Shown here: positions 36,110 through 45,869 of the stretch, piece after piece
How the letters are laid out: each line of letters begins with the position of its first letter
How positions within the stretch are numbered: the stretch's first letter is position 1
Program-made: the position numbers and the translations under genes
Notes under the pieces: generated by a model
Told to the model about the DNA's origin: nothing
Databases searched by the model: none
What the model saw: only the letters and a program-made list of their open reading frames with translations
Origin: Legionella londiniensis
GTDB taxonomy: Bacteria; Pseudomonadota; Gammaproteobacteria; Legionellales; Legionellaceae
Reading direction: 5' to 3'
Assembly (NCBI RefSeq): GCF_001467825.1
Contig: NZ_LNYK01000016.1
Location: 359,503 to 423,502 of the forward strand
DNA length: 64,000 nucleotides

Positions 36110-36762
36110 AGATTAAACAGCATCTTAATGAGTGATAATGACCAATAAAGGGGAGGGCTGAGAATCCAGCCTAATACCCCTGTGATTAACAGGATAATCA
36201 AAATTAAAAAGCCGAACGGCTCAATACGAAGATATTGCATAGCCTGCCTCGGAGGCAAAAGTCCGGCCACAATGCGGCTTCCATCCAAAGGAGGAACAGG
36301 TATCAGATTTAAAATAGCCAGGACAAGATTGATGATGATACCTGCCTGGGAAGTCAAGAATAAAAATTGCGCAGGCATGGAATTTTGAGGGTTCAGCAAA
36401 ATTGCCCCTTTTAAGCAAAAAGCCCAAAACAAAGCCATAATAAAATTGGCCCCGGGACCTGCAGCAGTTACAAGAATCATATCTCTTCTTGGGTTTTTTA
36501 ACTGATTGTAGTTAATCGGTACTGGTTTTGCCCAGCCAAAAACAAACTGAAAGCGGGTTAAAACGCCAATAAGCAGGGGGACTATAACGGTGCCGACGAG
36601 ATCAACGTGGCGCAAGGGGTTAATGCTTAGCCGGCCAAGCATTTTAGCCGTAGTATCCCCTAATCGGTTGGCTGCCCAGGCATGCGCAGCCTCATGCAGG
36701 GTGATAGCCAGTAAAACTGGTATTGCCCATACAGCTATCTTTTGAACAAGAGTCAAAGTCAT
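36106..36762 (-). CDS. Site-2 protease family zinc metallopeptidase (M50)
   Basis: A 218-residue multi-spanning inner-membrane protein. The zinc motif is ITLHEAAHAWAANRLGD near residues 20-36 (HExxH), and the third ligand is in NLIPVPPLDGSRI. There is no PDZ domain, which places it in the short rhomboid-distinct M50 group of unknown substrate rather than RseP. It is the first gene of a coupled pair with pdxB, an arrangement that may reflect expression only. Confidence 0.9.
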   Translation of the reverse strand: MTLTLVQKIAVWAIPVLLAITLHEAAHAWAANRLGDTTAKMLGRLSINPLRHVDLVGTVIVPLLIGVLTRFQFVFGWAKPVPINYNQLKNPRRDMILVTAAGPGANFIMALFWAFCLKGAILLNPQNSMPAQFLFLTSQAGIIINLVLAILNLIPVPPLDGSRIVAGLLPPRQAMQYLRIEPFGFLILIILLITGVLGWILSPPLYWSLSLIKMLFNL

Positions 36763-36886
36763 ATAGTTTCTCTAGTTGAAAAATGAAAAATAAGAAGAAT
36801 AGCTGAGTATTGATACTCAAGACCATCTTTAATATCATGCCCCATATTCTACCCTCAATGCCGATTCTACAGCCAGGGATTAAACA

Positions 36887-38515
36887 TTGCCAAAAATCAA
36901 TCGCTATCTTTTGCTGACCGTTTTTTCATGTCTTTTATTTTTACCAGGGATAACAAATTTGCCTGTTATTGATAGAGACGAAGCGCATTTTGCCCAGGCA
37001 ACAAGGCAAATGCTCCAAACCGGCCAGTTTTTTCAAATTCGCTTTCAGGAGAAAACCAGATTTCAAAAACCGCCGGGTATTAATTGGCTGCAGGCTTTAA
37101 GTGTGCAAATATTCAGCCATCCCGATGCGGCGCGAATCTGGCCTTATCGCTTGCCTTCAGCACTGGGCGCGCTGCTTTCGGTCTTGCTGACTTTTTTCTT
37201 TGCGAAACGGTTTGTCAATCGGCGCGCCGCTCTTGCAGGTTCGGCATTCCTTGCGTCATCAATGCTTTTGGTGATAGAGGCGCATATGGCTGTCATTGAT
37301 GCTTCCCTGCTCGTTTCGGTAATTTTAATGCAGGGAGCCTTATGGTTTATCTATGATGCCGGCATGAACTCTAAGCCCTTGCATTGGCGATGGCCGCTTT
37401 TATTCTGGTTGGCCATGGCTTATGGATTTTTGCTGAAAGGGGTGACGCCTTTGATTGGTTTTCTTTCTGTGTTCACCCTTTGCATTGTAGAGCGCCGCAT
37501 CGATTGGCTCAAAAATCTTCGCTTTTTCTCAGGTTTTGCTGTATTGATTGCATTCACCCTGATTTGGGTATTGCTGGTTAACGCGGCTGAAGACAGCAAT
37601 TATCTCATGCAAATGTTTCATAAAGATCTCTTGCCCAAGCTTAAAGGCGGGCACGAATCCCACGGCAAACCTCCCTTGTTCCATCTTGCCTTGCTGCCGC
37701 TGACTTTTTGGCCTGCCTCACTTTTTTTATGGCAAGGGATTCGTTATGCCTATTATGAGCGCCGAAGCCCTGTGGTAAAATTTTTATTGGCCTGGATTTT
37801 GCCGATATGGCTTTTTTTTGAAATCATGCCCACCAAATTGCCGCAGTATGTTTTGCCCACATTCCCTGCAATAGCATTGCTTTGTGCACTCGCCATAACC
37901 ACTGACTATGGCAAAGAAAAACCTGGGAAATGGTTGCTTTTTCTACAGGCATTATGGGTTTTGCTGTCTCTTGGGTTAGCGGTAGTCTTTTTAACCTTGC
38001 CTTACCTTTTGCTGCATCAGCTTACGCTTGGCGCAATAATTTTATTTATTTTTTTGAGCTTCATGAGTTTTATCTGCGGTTATCTTGCCTCCCACGGCGC
38101 ATACCGCAAGGCGAGCCTTGGTATTTTGTTGACGGCGGCCATTGCTTTTCCAATTATCTTCTCAGGACTGCTGCCCCGACTTGAGCCCCTCTGGATATCG
38201 CGTAATCTGGCTTTACAAATTCCGGAAAACAAAATTTCTAAAGACAATCCCTTGCTGGTGGTCGGTTTTTCTGAGCCGAGCCTTGTGTTTTATCTTAATA
38301 CCCATCATGTAAAATTTACCGATATCAATACCGCTTTAAGCTTGATGCGGCAAAATAAAGAGGCGCTGTTGCTTGTAGAGCGCGGCAAGTTCATCAAAAT
38401 GCCTAAGCGGGGGATGGATGTTATAACAAGAATCAAGGGATATAACTACAGCAAGGGAAAAACAGTCAAACTATTACTTATTGGTCAAAATCCACCGGAG
38501 GATGATGAATCATGA
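36887..38515 (+). CDS. ArnT-like lipid-linked sugar transferase (GT83)
   Basis: A 542-residue inner-membrane glycosyltransferase with about 12 helices. The first periplasmic loop carries PVIDRDEAHFAQATRQML and KTRFQKPPGINWLQAL, the hallmark of the ArnT/PMT family, which moves sugars from undecaprenyl phosphate to lipid A or other acceptors. The start is a TTG (36887) with a CAGGGA site; no ATG fits as well. The stop overlaps the PAP2 gene by 4 bp. The donor and acceptor cannot be told, and aminoarabinose genes (arnA/B) are not in the window. Confidence 0.9.
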   Translation: MPKINRYLLLTVFSCLLFLPGITNLPVIDRDEAHFAQATRQMLQTGQFFQIRFQEKTRFQKPPGINWLQALSVQIFSHPDAARIWPYRLPSALGALLSVLLTFFFAKRFVNRRAALAGSAFLASSMLLVIEAHMAVIDASLLVSVILMQGALWFIYDAGMNSKPLHWRWPLLFWLAMAYGFLLKGVTPLIGFLSVFTLCIVERRIDWLKNLRFFSGFAVLIAFTLIWVLLVNAAEDSNYLMQMFHKDLLPKLKGGHESHGKPPLFHLALLPLTFWPASLFLWQGIRYAYYERRSPVVKFLLAWILPIWLFFEIMPTKLPQYVLPTFPAIALLCALAITTDYGKEKPGKWLLFLQALWVLLSLGLAVVFLTLPYLLLHQLTLGAIILFIFLSFMSFICGYLASHGAYRKASLGILLTAAIAFPIIFSGLLPRLEPLWISRNLALQIPENKISKDNPLLVVGFSEPSLVFYLNTHHVKFTDINTALSLMRQNKEALLLVERGKFIKMPKRGMDVITRIKGYNYSKGKTVKLLLIGQNPPEDDES

Positions 38516-39156
38516 CTCCTTTTCAACGCTTATTTTCTACATTGACAAATCCTTGGGTTGCCACAATATACTGGGGATTCATTGCCATCTCTTTTATTTA
38601 TTTTGATTTACCGGTGGCGAAATATCTTCATCAATTAGATCTAAGACATAATTTCCCGCTCCTGAACTGGCTGACCAAACTTGGTATTGGCGGCATCTAT
38701 TTTGTTGGTTTTTTTCTTCTGGGATTATTTTTCCGCTATGTCTATCCCAAAAAACAATGGGAATATAAGGCATGGTTTTTGTGGTTTTGTGTTGTAATAC
38801 CAAGCACCATCTGTCTTTTTCTGAAAGTGACTTTGGGACGCGCCCGGCCAGGCCTGTATTTTGATGACCAGCTATACGGGTTTTACTGGCTGCAAAAGAA
38901 TGCGCCTTTTTGGTCTTTTCCTTCAGGGCATACCACAAATATCATGGGCCTTGTTTTTGGTTTAAGCATTATTTTTCCAAGGTTCGGTTACTATTTTATT
39001 GTGCCTGGATTTTGTATTACTTTGACTCGGGTTCTGCTGACCCATCATTATTTAAGTGATGTTTTAGCAGCGGCGTATCTTGCCATGTTGGAGATCGGGC
39101 TTTTTTATATCTGGCTTAAGCGTAAATATTGGCTGATTGCGAGGACTTGTTATTAG
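38512..39156 (+). CDS. PAP2-family membrane phosphatase
   Basis: A 214-residue inner-membrane phosphatase with about six helices. All three PAP2 motifs are visible: KVTLGRARP (about 103-111), FPSGH (about 140-144) and RVLLTHHYLSD (about 172-182). Such enzymes recycle undecaprenyl pyrophosphate or remove phosphates from lipid A. It is coupled to the ArnT-like gene by a 4-bp overlap, which suggests service to the same undecaprenyl-linked glycosylation or lipid A remodelling. Confidence 0.92.
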   Translation: MTPFQRLFSTLTNPWVATIYWGFIAISFIYFDLPVAKYLHQLDLRHNFPLLNWLTKLGIGGIYFVGFFLLGLFFRYVYPKKQWEYKAWFLWFCVVIPSTICLFLKVTLGRARPGLYFDDQLYGFYWLQKNAPFWSFPSGHTTNIMGLVFGLSIIFPRFGYYFIVPGFCITLTRVLLTHHYLSDVLAAAYLAMLEIGLFYIWLKRKYWLIARTCY

Positions 39157-39162
39157 TTCCAC

Positions 39163-42100
39163 TTAGCTTAAGGTGCATGATTCAGAAATTTCGGCTAAAT
39201 TTTTTTCGATCTGGCGTGTCCGCTCCATACGCCCTGAACGGTCATAGAAAAACATAGCCCTGTTCTCTGGCGAAAACAATTTAGTCACAAGAAGCCTGAT
39301 GCCAAGCGCAAGCCCAAGCGTGAATACGGCCGCTGCAATATTGATAATTAGAGACTTCGATGTCTCATGCTTCGACATCAAATCATCCTGGCTGTGTAAA
39401 TGGATTAAAAAATCATCTTTGAAATTTTTTACTGCTTCCTGGCTTGGCGGGTTATTGCCATTGGCAAGCACAAACTCATCAACTTTTTGCTCAAGTTCCT
39501 GTGCCAGTTTTATGGCTACTTCACCTTCTATTTCCAGTTGCTCTTTTTTTAAATCCTCGCCATAATTTTTTAAGTCATTTATTTTTAAATATATTTGTTT
39601 CATAGCCGTTTGATAATTTGAACGGCAGTTTTCTAACGCCTCTAATGCCTCCTGATGAGAATTGCCTCTTTCAGGCTGAAGTGTTTCGCAGTGCCTGCCT
39701 TCTTCTTTTAGTTTGATGATCAAGCGGTTTAAGATAGGCTTGAAATTTAAGCCCGGGAAATGGGCATGGCCAATAAAATTCAAAATCGGCGCTTTGTCTC
39801 CTGTTTTGGCAAAGCTTGCCAGTTTTTCTTTTAATTGAGCGATGGCACTTTCTCTTACGCGCCTGTCAGCGCCGCTTAGCCAATCTTTAACAAGATATTT
39901 CCGGTTTCTTCTTGCCAGATAGTTATCAAGTTCTTTTGTGGTTGCGGCACACAGTGTATTCCGTAACACAAGATTATTTTTAACCTTAATTTCCCGCTCT
40001 AGATCGTTATATTGCCGAATGATTGAACCAAGTTGTTCTTCTCGCTTTTTATTATTCACTAAATGCGGCGATTGCAGTGCGGTTTCAAGATGTTTAAGCT
40101 CTGATTGGGTTATGGTGTTAATGAATTCGGTGGCTGAGTCAAGTTGTTTCCTATTGCGGTTAAGTTCGCTATTATCATCAGTAAAGGCAACTTTTCTTAC
40201 TTCTTGTTCATAAAAGCGAAGTTGAGATGCATAATATTTCAGAACTTTATCTATATGCACATAAATTCCTGAATGACATTTGTCATCTTGTAATTCTTGA
40301 AGAGGCTCATTGAATTGCCGGATATCAAATCCATTAGATTGCAGGCGTTCTAATTTGCCTTTAATCAATTCCAGATGATTGCGAAACCTATCATATGCCT
40401 GAATTGTTTTTGTAAGCCCTGATGCTTTGGAGCTTCGGTGTTCGGTAGCTGAAGTGATGGCTTTTCTGAGATCTTCAGCCATCATTGCCGCATCCCTCAG
40501 CATGTTTTCAATATGTGACGCTTCTTGATTGGTGATGTCATTTCGGACCTTATCAAGGCGTTCCCGGGTACCTGCGTATAATTTTTCACAGTTTGCCTGC
40601 AAGGTTTTAAAAGCAGGCTGGTCAGCACATGTTTGTATGCCATCGCTTATTTCGGCAATATAGCTGCCAAGCATTTCCGTATCGGCAAGATGCCTGTCAA
40701 GATTTTCTTTAAGGCGCGCATCGCGCTCATGATCTTGGGCGCTAAAATTTTCAAGCTCGTCTAATTGCTGTTCGACTTTTTCATGGAGCTCTAAAAAATC
40801 ACTTATTTTACTTAAGATCTGTATTTGATGATTGGCGCTGATGATTTGCGATTGATTGTCGTTATGTAATTGTTCATAAGTCTCGTTTTTGCCAGATAAA
40901 ACCTGCATTTGAATACTTTTTAATTGCCCAAGAGTTGAAGCAATTGAATGAAGTGATTTTTCACTGGCGCGATAAGCTGCTACAACTTCTTTTAAGCTGT
41001 TCAAAGCCTTTAATTTCTGATGATATATTTCTAGTTTAAGGGCATACTCTTCGCCGCCATTCACTCCTGTAAATTGGTCGCGCTGCGGTGGGTTGAATTC
41101 TTCTACATGGGTTAGTGTATCTTCAAGTCCCTTTTTATCTTCAAGTAGAATATTCATCAGGTTTAAGGCCTGATCCACACCTTCATTGGTCATTAGTTTA
41201 TTTAGATTAAATATGGATTGTATGCTTCCGGATGGTTGTTTTTTGTGAATCACGGCGGTCAGGATTGAATTTAAATTGGCTTGCGGCTCTTTAAGCAAAT
41301 CAAGGACATTTTGAGCAAGTCCACGGCACAGATTACAGGCGTCCTCTATTTGCTTTTGCCTCTTTTGTAATGCTTTGGATTCCTCTTCCTTTTCTTGCCG
41401 TATTCGTTTAACCAGTTCTGGTTTGCAAGATTCCAGGAGTTGGTTTTGCCTTGCTTTTGTTAATGCCTTTTGAAGCTCAGTTGAAAAGAACTTTAATTGC
41501 CTGGAGGCTGATTGCAATCCTTCCTCACATTCAAAACACAATAAACCGCAATTATCTTGATAAATTTTGCAAATCTCTTCTTCAATACCGTCTTCCTTTT
41601 GTAATAACAATTTTGGGCAGGGGGCAGGATTTTTAATGTTCTCTCGTATAGCGCTCAATGCATTCTGAATAATTGTTAAAGTTCCCTGGTCTTCCTGCAA
41701 TGAATTGAGTTGAAACTCCAAGTCCTCGGCGGTGGTTGTAATATCAAATTTTTTTGTAGTGATATTGTGTATTTTTTGAATCAATTCCTTGATTTTTTTG
41801 GCATAGTCCTCGGCTTTAATCGTATGCCCTTCAATGACTTCATGTTTCCATCGCTTAATCGCTTCTTTCTCTTCTTTTTTGAGCTGTTGTTGTTTTCGCT
41901 GCAGGATTTCTCGTGCTTCTGCTAAATTCTTGATCTGTTCAGCGATTGCTGCCTCAAGTGTTTTCTGCACGTTAATCACTTCGCATGCATTTTCTCCAAT
42001 GCTCAGTATGGCTTCGGGAAGGGGGGATTGGCCGTAAGAAATATCAAGCTGATTTTGCTCATTTTCTTCGTATTTTTTTTTCAGGTTTTCATGCGTTGAG

Positions 42101-43269
42101 AAAAGAGAGGATGCATGGCTGGATTGATAGGCTTGCCTTTTTTGTTCAAGCCGGTACACTGCCATGCTAAGCTCATCGAGCAATTGTTCGATGTCTTTAT
42201 TGAGGGAGTCCAGCGACTCGATTCTATTCTCATTCGAAACCGCGTCCTTACTTGCTTGCTCCATTAGCGTTGTATACCGTTCTTTATAGTCTGCTAATTG
42301 ATTGGCTAATAAAGAGCGTTCCGCTTGAATGAATTCTTTCATTAACAATGTTTTGCTTATTTCACTTTTAACATATAAACTGCCGCTGTTTTCTTGAAAA
42401 TAAGTTTTGATTTCTTGCGCTAGAAAATTAAAAGGAAACCTCTTGAATTCCTTGTAGGATCGATCTGCATCAATCCTATGGTTAAAAACTGTATAACAAA
42501 ATGGTTTTGTTTCATGTTTGATGTGCTTTATTCTTAAGATAGAACTTTCAATTGATTTCGGATTAAAAAATGGAATCAATTCCTGTAATGACTCAGGAAG
42601 CTTATCAAGCTCCAGGATAAGCTCTTTGATTAGGTGATATATTTCAGGATGGGTAATTTTAATGTACGGATGGCCATCTAAGAATTTATCGCCAAGGTTT
42701 CGAGCGAAAACACCATAATCTTCTTCATCAGGCGGGTTTAAGATATCCGTTTGCAAAAATGCTTGATAATCATATTCTTCAATGCATTTTTCCAATTCTT
42801 TTAATAAATGATGATAATTTTCAACTTCCGGTATTTTTTTTAAATAATTCAGATACTCTTTTTTTCTAATTTCCAAGAGCAGATCGGATTTTAAATCCTG
42901 AGCCAGTTTTTGAGAATCTACAAAACTACGTATATTTTTAGTGAATAATGATTCCGCATTTTTCACAAATAAAGATAAGAGAAAAACGCGAGGAGAAACG
43001 AGGTTATTTGCCTCATCTGCGCAAGATTTTATTTTTAAACCCAAGATTGGGAATTCAGCCAGATATAGTTCACGTCCATTATCGAAGTAACTGACAATAT
43101 CGGCCAGATTTTTCATAATTTTTTGTATGCAATTCACTTGATGTACCGCATACAACTCTTCAGGAGACAGGTTTGATTTATTTTTATTTAAATTAATTTT
43201 TTTTATTGCACTTGAAATTTTGTCAAAAATTTGTCCAAACCGAGAAGACTTAAAAGACACATATTTCAT
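39163..43269 (-). CDS. Very large coiled-coil protein, candidate Dot/Icm effector
   Basis: A 1368-residue protein of unknown function, almost wholly helical and rich in Glu, Lys, Gln and Leu, with many heptad-like stretches between about 330 and 1270. A hydrophobic segment (INIAAAVFTLGLALGIRLLV, about 1305-1325) sits near the end, followed by SPENRAMFFYD and a short polar tail. The end resembles that of the Rab-like protein (SP, RA, FF at the same spacing). Long coiled-coil proteins of this form include SdhA-type Legionella effectors, but no specific relative is recognised. It interrupts a group of envelope-glycan genes. Confidence 0.8.
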   Translation of the reverse strand: MKYVSFKSSRFGQIFDKISSAIKKINLNKNKSNLSPEELYAVHQVNCIQKIMKNLADIVSYFDNGRELYLAEFPILGLKIKSCADEANNLVSPRVFLLSLFVKNAESLFTKNIRSFVDSQKLAQDLKSDLLLEIRKKEYLNYLKKIPEVENYHHLLKELEKCIEEYDYQAFLQTDILNPPDEEDYGVFARNLGDKFLDGHPYIKITHPEIYHLIKELILELDKLPESLQELIPFFNPKSIESSILRIKHIKHETKPFCYTVFNHRIDADRSYKEFKRFPFNFLAQEIKTYFQENSGSLYVKSEISKTLLMKEFIQAERSLLANQLADYKERYTTLMEQASKDAVSNENRIESLDSLNKDIEQLLDELSMAVYRLEQKRQAYQSSHASSLFSTHENLKKKYEENEQNQLDISYGQSPLPEAILSIGENACEVINVQKTLEAAIAEQIKNLAEAREILQRKQQQLKKEEKEAIKRWKHEVIEGHTIKAEDYAKKIKELIQKIHNITTKKFDITTTAEDLEFQLNSLQEDQGTLTIIQNALSAIRENIKNPAPCPKLLLQKEDGIEEEICKIYQDNCGLLCFECEEGLQSASRQLKFFSTELQKALTKARQNQLLESCKPELVKRIRQEKEEESKALQKRQKQIEDACNLCRGLAQNVLDLLKEPQANLNSILTAVIHKKQPSGSIQSIFNLNKLMTNEGVDQALNLMNILLEDKKGLEDTLTHVEEFNPPQRDQFTGVNGGEEYALKLEIYHQKLKALNSLKEVVAAYRASEKSLHSIASTLGQLKSIQMQVLSGKNETYEQLHNDNQSQIISANHQIQILSKISDFLELHEKVEQQLDELENFSAQDHERDARLKENLDRHLADTEMLGSYIAEISDGIQTCADQPAFKTLQANCEKLYAGTRERLDKVRNDITNQEASHIENMLRDAAMMAEDLRKAITSATEHRSSKASGLTKTIQAYDRFRNHLELIKGKLERLQSNGFDIRQFNEPLQELQDDKCHSGIYVHIDKVLKYYASQLRFYEQEVRKVAFTDDNSELNRNRKQLDSATEFINTITQSELKHLETALQSPHLVNNKKREEQLGSIIRQYNDLEREIKVKNNLVLRNTLCAATTKELDNYLARRNRKYLVKDWLSGADRRVRESAIAQLKEKLASFAKTGDKAPILNFIGHAHFPGLNFKPILNRLIIKLKEEGRHCETLQPERGNSHQEALEALENCRSNYQTAMKQIYLKINDLKNYGEDLKKEQLEIEGEVAIKLAQELEQKVDEFVLANGNNPPSQEAVKNFKDDFLIHLHSQDDLMSKHETSKSLIINIAAAVFTLGLALGIRLLVTKLFSPENRAMFFYDRSGRMERTRQIEKNLAEISESCTLS

Positions 43270-43407
43270 ATTTGAGTGAGCAATTTCATTAAATGAGGAA
43301 GTATACAGCCTGCACCTTAAGTAAACCTTAATTCCATTATGTATTTTTTTACTGCTGGATGTAAGATGCGTTATAATGATTCATTTTTAATGCGCCAGGT
43401 GTCAGGA

Positions 43408-44136
43408 ATGTCATCAAGAGACAAAAATCTTTCTATCATCATCCCTGTATATAATGAAGTCGATAATGTGTCGCGGTTGTACCAGGAAATTGAAGCTGTC
43501 CTTACTAAGCTGCCGCTTGATTATGAGGTTATTTTTGTTGATGACGGCAGTACGGATGGTACAAGGGAGCGTTTACAGCATTTAACCAGGCAATATCAAA
43601 ATTTGCAGGTTGTATCTCATAAGAAAAATTACGGACAAAGTGCCGCTTTGCTGACAGGCGCGCGGGCGGCGCGTCATTTGTTACTTGTAACAATGGATGG
43701 AGATGGTCAAAATGATCCGGCAGATATCCCCTTGCTTCTTGAGAACTTGACCGATTTGAATACAATAGTACTGGGAAACCGCAAAAAGCGCGATGACAGC
43801 TTGCTGCGCATTCTTTCTTCCCGCATAGGGAACGGCATAAGACAGAAGCTCCTTCATGATGATTGCCCGGATACTGGCTGCAGCCTGAAGCTTTTTACCC
43901 GAGAGGCTTTTTTGTCTTTGCCCCATTTCAACCACATGCACCGTTTTTTGCCTGCCTTATTTAAAAGAGCAGGCTATAAACTGATTAATGTCCAGGTTAA
44001 TCATCGTCCTCGCAGCTTTGGGGTTTCCAAATATGGCGTCATGAACCGTTTATTTGTGGGTATTCATGATTTAATAGGCATGCGGTGGCTTTTGAAACGC
44101 CCCTGTGCTCCGGAGGTATGTAACCATGAACATTGA
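43408..44136 (+). CDS. Family 2 glycosyltransferase (ArnC/DPM-like)
   Basis: A 242-residue cytosolic-face enzyme that would transfer a sugar from a nucleotide to undecaprenyl phosphate. Motifs are LSIIIPVYNEVDN, VIFVDDGSTDGT and VTMDGDGQNDP, the nucleotide-metal site. The usual C-terminal pair of membrane helices is absent, and the protein ends soon after DLIGMRWLLKRP. The start at 43408 was chosen at MSSRDKN, just ahead of the fold; upstream in-frame ATGs (43366, 43390) exist. It overlaps the next gene, which may supply the membrane part. Confidence 0.9.
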   Translation: MSSRDKNLSIIIPVYNEVDNVSRLYQEIEAVLTKLPLDYEVIFVDDGSTDGTRERLQHLTRQYQNLQVVSHKKNYGQSAALLTGARAARHLLLVTMDGDGQNDPADIPLLLENLTDLNTIVLGNRKKRDDSLLRILSSRIGNGIRQKLLHDDCPDTGCSLKLFTREAFLSLPHFNHMHRFLPALFKRAGYKLINVQVNHRPRSFGVSKYGVMNRLFVGIHDLIGMRWLLKRPCAPEVCNHEH

Positions 44137-44416
44137 TTATATCTGGCTTTCTGTCGGCTTACTGGGACAGGCGATTTTTTCGGCGCGGTTTATTGTCCAG
44201 TGGCTGGTCAGCGAAAGGGAAAAACGAAGCGTTATTCCCGTTGCATTCTGGTATCTCAGTTTATGCGGCGGCATTACCTTATTGATTTATTCCATATACA
44301 AAAAGGATCCGGTATTTATACTTGGCCAGTCAACAGGGGTTTTAATATATTCCCGAAACTTGCTGTTGATACACAGAGAACGATTGGCGCGTAATGGTAA
44401 CTTAAAGCAGGCATAA
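44126..44416 (+). CDS. Lipid A biosynthesis N-terminal (LAB_N) domain membrane protein
   Basis: A 96-residue protein with three hydrophobic segments. FSARFIVQWLVSEREKRSV and PVAFWYLSLCGG identify the LAB_N domain, which often sits next to GT2 and ArnT-like genes. The start at 44126 follows a GGAGG site and lies inside the end of the GT2 gene (11-bp overlap), so the two are coupled. Its role is unproven; a flippase-like or scaffolding role for lipid-linked sugars has been suggested for such proteins. Confidence 0.88.
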   Translation: MNIDYIWLSVGLLGQAIFSARFIVQWLVSEREKRSVIPVAFWYLSLCGGITLLIYSIYKKDPVFILGQSTGVLIYSRNLLLIHRERLARNGNLKQA

Positions 44417-44427
44417 ACCTGGCATGG

Positions 44428-44454
44428 GAAACCCCGTCTAAAATGGGTGGTTTC
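44428..44454 (+). terminator. Hairpin after the LAB_N gene
   Basis: GAAACC (44428-44433) pairs with GGTTTC (44449-44454), extended by inner C/G pairs. It lies 12 bases past the LAB_N stop and no strong T-run follows, so function is uncertain. Confidence 0.35.
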
Positions 44455-44612
44455 TGTCTGTGCGGAAAGGTGCGATATGGCGTTAAACCGTCAAAATGCT
44501 CTTGGTCGTTTGGCAGGTGAATACAGCGCGCTTGAGGGATGATTTCATATCAATGAATTCTTTCCCTATGCATGATATAGTTTATTTTATTATCAACTGG
44601 GATGCCTCAGCC

Positions 44613-45869
44613 ATGAGAATTTTGCCAGGATTCATCCTGCTTGCCTTACTGGTGGTAAGTGCTGCTTTTGCAAGGCATGATATGCCCAATGATGCTGGTT
44701 TGGGGATTCAGCTTGCGCGGAATAGCGTTTCAACGCCGGAAATGACAATACAATCCCAACTGCAGGGGAATAAAAAAGACCCTAAGGTGTATGTTGATTT
44801 GTTTTTAACCACATCCTGTCCGCATTGTCGGCAGGCCGATGAATTTTTTACCGAGATAGAAAAACAGTTGCCCTGGCTTCAAGTCGACCGATTTTATATC
44901 GATAAGGATAAAGCGTCACTTGTTACCTTCGGGGAACGTTTAAGGCAAGAAGGTTCTCAGAATTTTTCGGTTCCGGCTTTTCTTTTTTGCGGATCCCATT
45001 GGGTAGGTTTTTCGGAATATGTGGACTCGGGGAAAAGATTATTAGACGCTTTGCATTATTGTCATCAGCAAATTATCAAAGAGGGATTGTTGACATCCGG
45101 GACCATTAATGTATTGCGCCAATGGAGTATGGCGAGCCAGTTTAATCTTGATCCGGCAATCACCAAATCTCCTGTAAAATTCATTACTCTTGCGGCGTTC
45201 ACCGATGCATTTACGCCGTGTTCTTTATTTATATTCGCAGCATTTATAGCATTTCTTTGGCTATATACCGCAAGCAAGCGCGAACAATTAATCTCAGGAA
45301 CCGCTTTTATCCTGTTTTTGGGTTTCATTCATTATTTAAACCTCGCATTCTTTAAGCGCTATTATTATCTGGTGCCTGAGCTTCGTTATGCTGCGGCCAT
45401 TGTTGGCGTGCTTATCCTCTTTTTTATTGGTTACTATTATAGAAAAACCGTCCTTCGCGGCGTGCCTGCCAGGGTTTTGCCAGGCCTTTTCTTCATTCCT
45501 TTGACAATATTTGCGGTGTACGCCTACCAGCAAAACTGTCTGATGAATGTGGGATTAATGTTTCAACAATGGTTAATCAGACAAAATATTTCCGATGCTG
45601 CTGTCGCGATTTCCCAGTTTTATTATCAGCTATTATATGTTTTGCCTTATATCATCTTGCTGATTTTTTATGTCTTCTTAAGCCACAAGCCACGGATTGT
45701 TTTATACCATAAGGCGCTCAATATCGCGGGCGCGTTGATTCTTGCGATGATTGCAACCTTATTAATGGTTTATCCGCATTTATTGGCTAATTTTCTGGTT
45801 TCCTGCACGATGCTTATTTTTGCTCTGCTCATTGGCTGGTTGATTGCGAGGGTGTATGGAGGAAGATGA
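44613..45869 (+). CDS. Thioredoxin-fold domain fused to a DsbD/CcdA-like membrane domain
   Basis: A protein of about 418 residues. A signal segment (MRILPGFILLALLVVSAAFA) is followed by a periplasmic thioredoxin-like domain with a CPHC active site at Cys69-Cys72 (TTSCPHCRQADEFF). A membrane domain of several helices begins near 190 and has a cysteine in FTDAFTPCSLFIFA, like DsbD/CcdA. It probably passes electrons across the membrane to a periplasmic thiol. The start was set at the ATG that begins the signal; upstream ATGs at 44553 and 44568 are possible. The order is reversed from DsbD, where the thioredoxin domain is C-terminal. Confidence 0.8.
   Translation: MRILPGFILLALLVVSAAFARHDMPNDAGLGIQLARNSVSTPEMTIQSQLQGNKKDPKVYVDLFLTTSCPHCRQADEFFTEIEKQLPWLQVDRFYIDKDKASLVTFGERLRQEGSQNFSVPAFLFCGSHWVGFSEYVDSGKRLLDALHYCHQQIIKEGLLTSGTINVLRQWSMASQFNLDPAITKSPVKFITLAAFTDAFTPCSLFIFAAFIAFLWLYTASKREQLISGTAFILFLGFIHYLNLAFFKRYYYLVPELRYAAAIVGVLILFFIGYYYRKTVLRGVPARVLPGLFFIPLTIFAVYAYQQNCLMNVGLMFQQWLIRQNISDAAVAISQFYYQLLYVLPYIILLIFYVFLSHKPRIVLYHKALNIAGALILAMIATLLMVYPHLLANFLVSCTMLIFALLIGWLIARVYGGR

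Noticed and set aside
44417..44495. Possible riboswitch before the thioredoxin-like gene
   Set aside because: Only a short hairpin is seen and no known riboswitch core fits.
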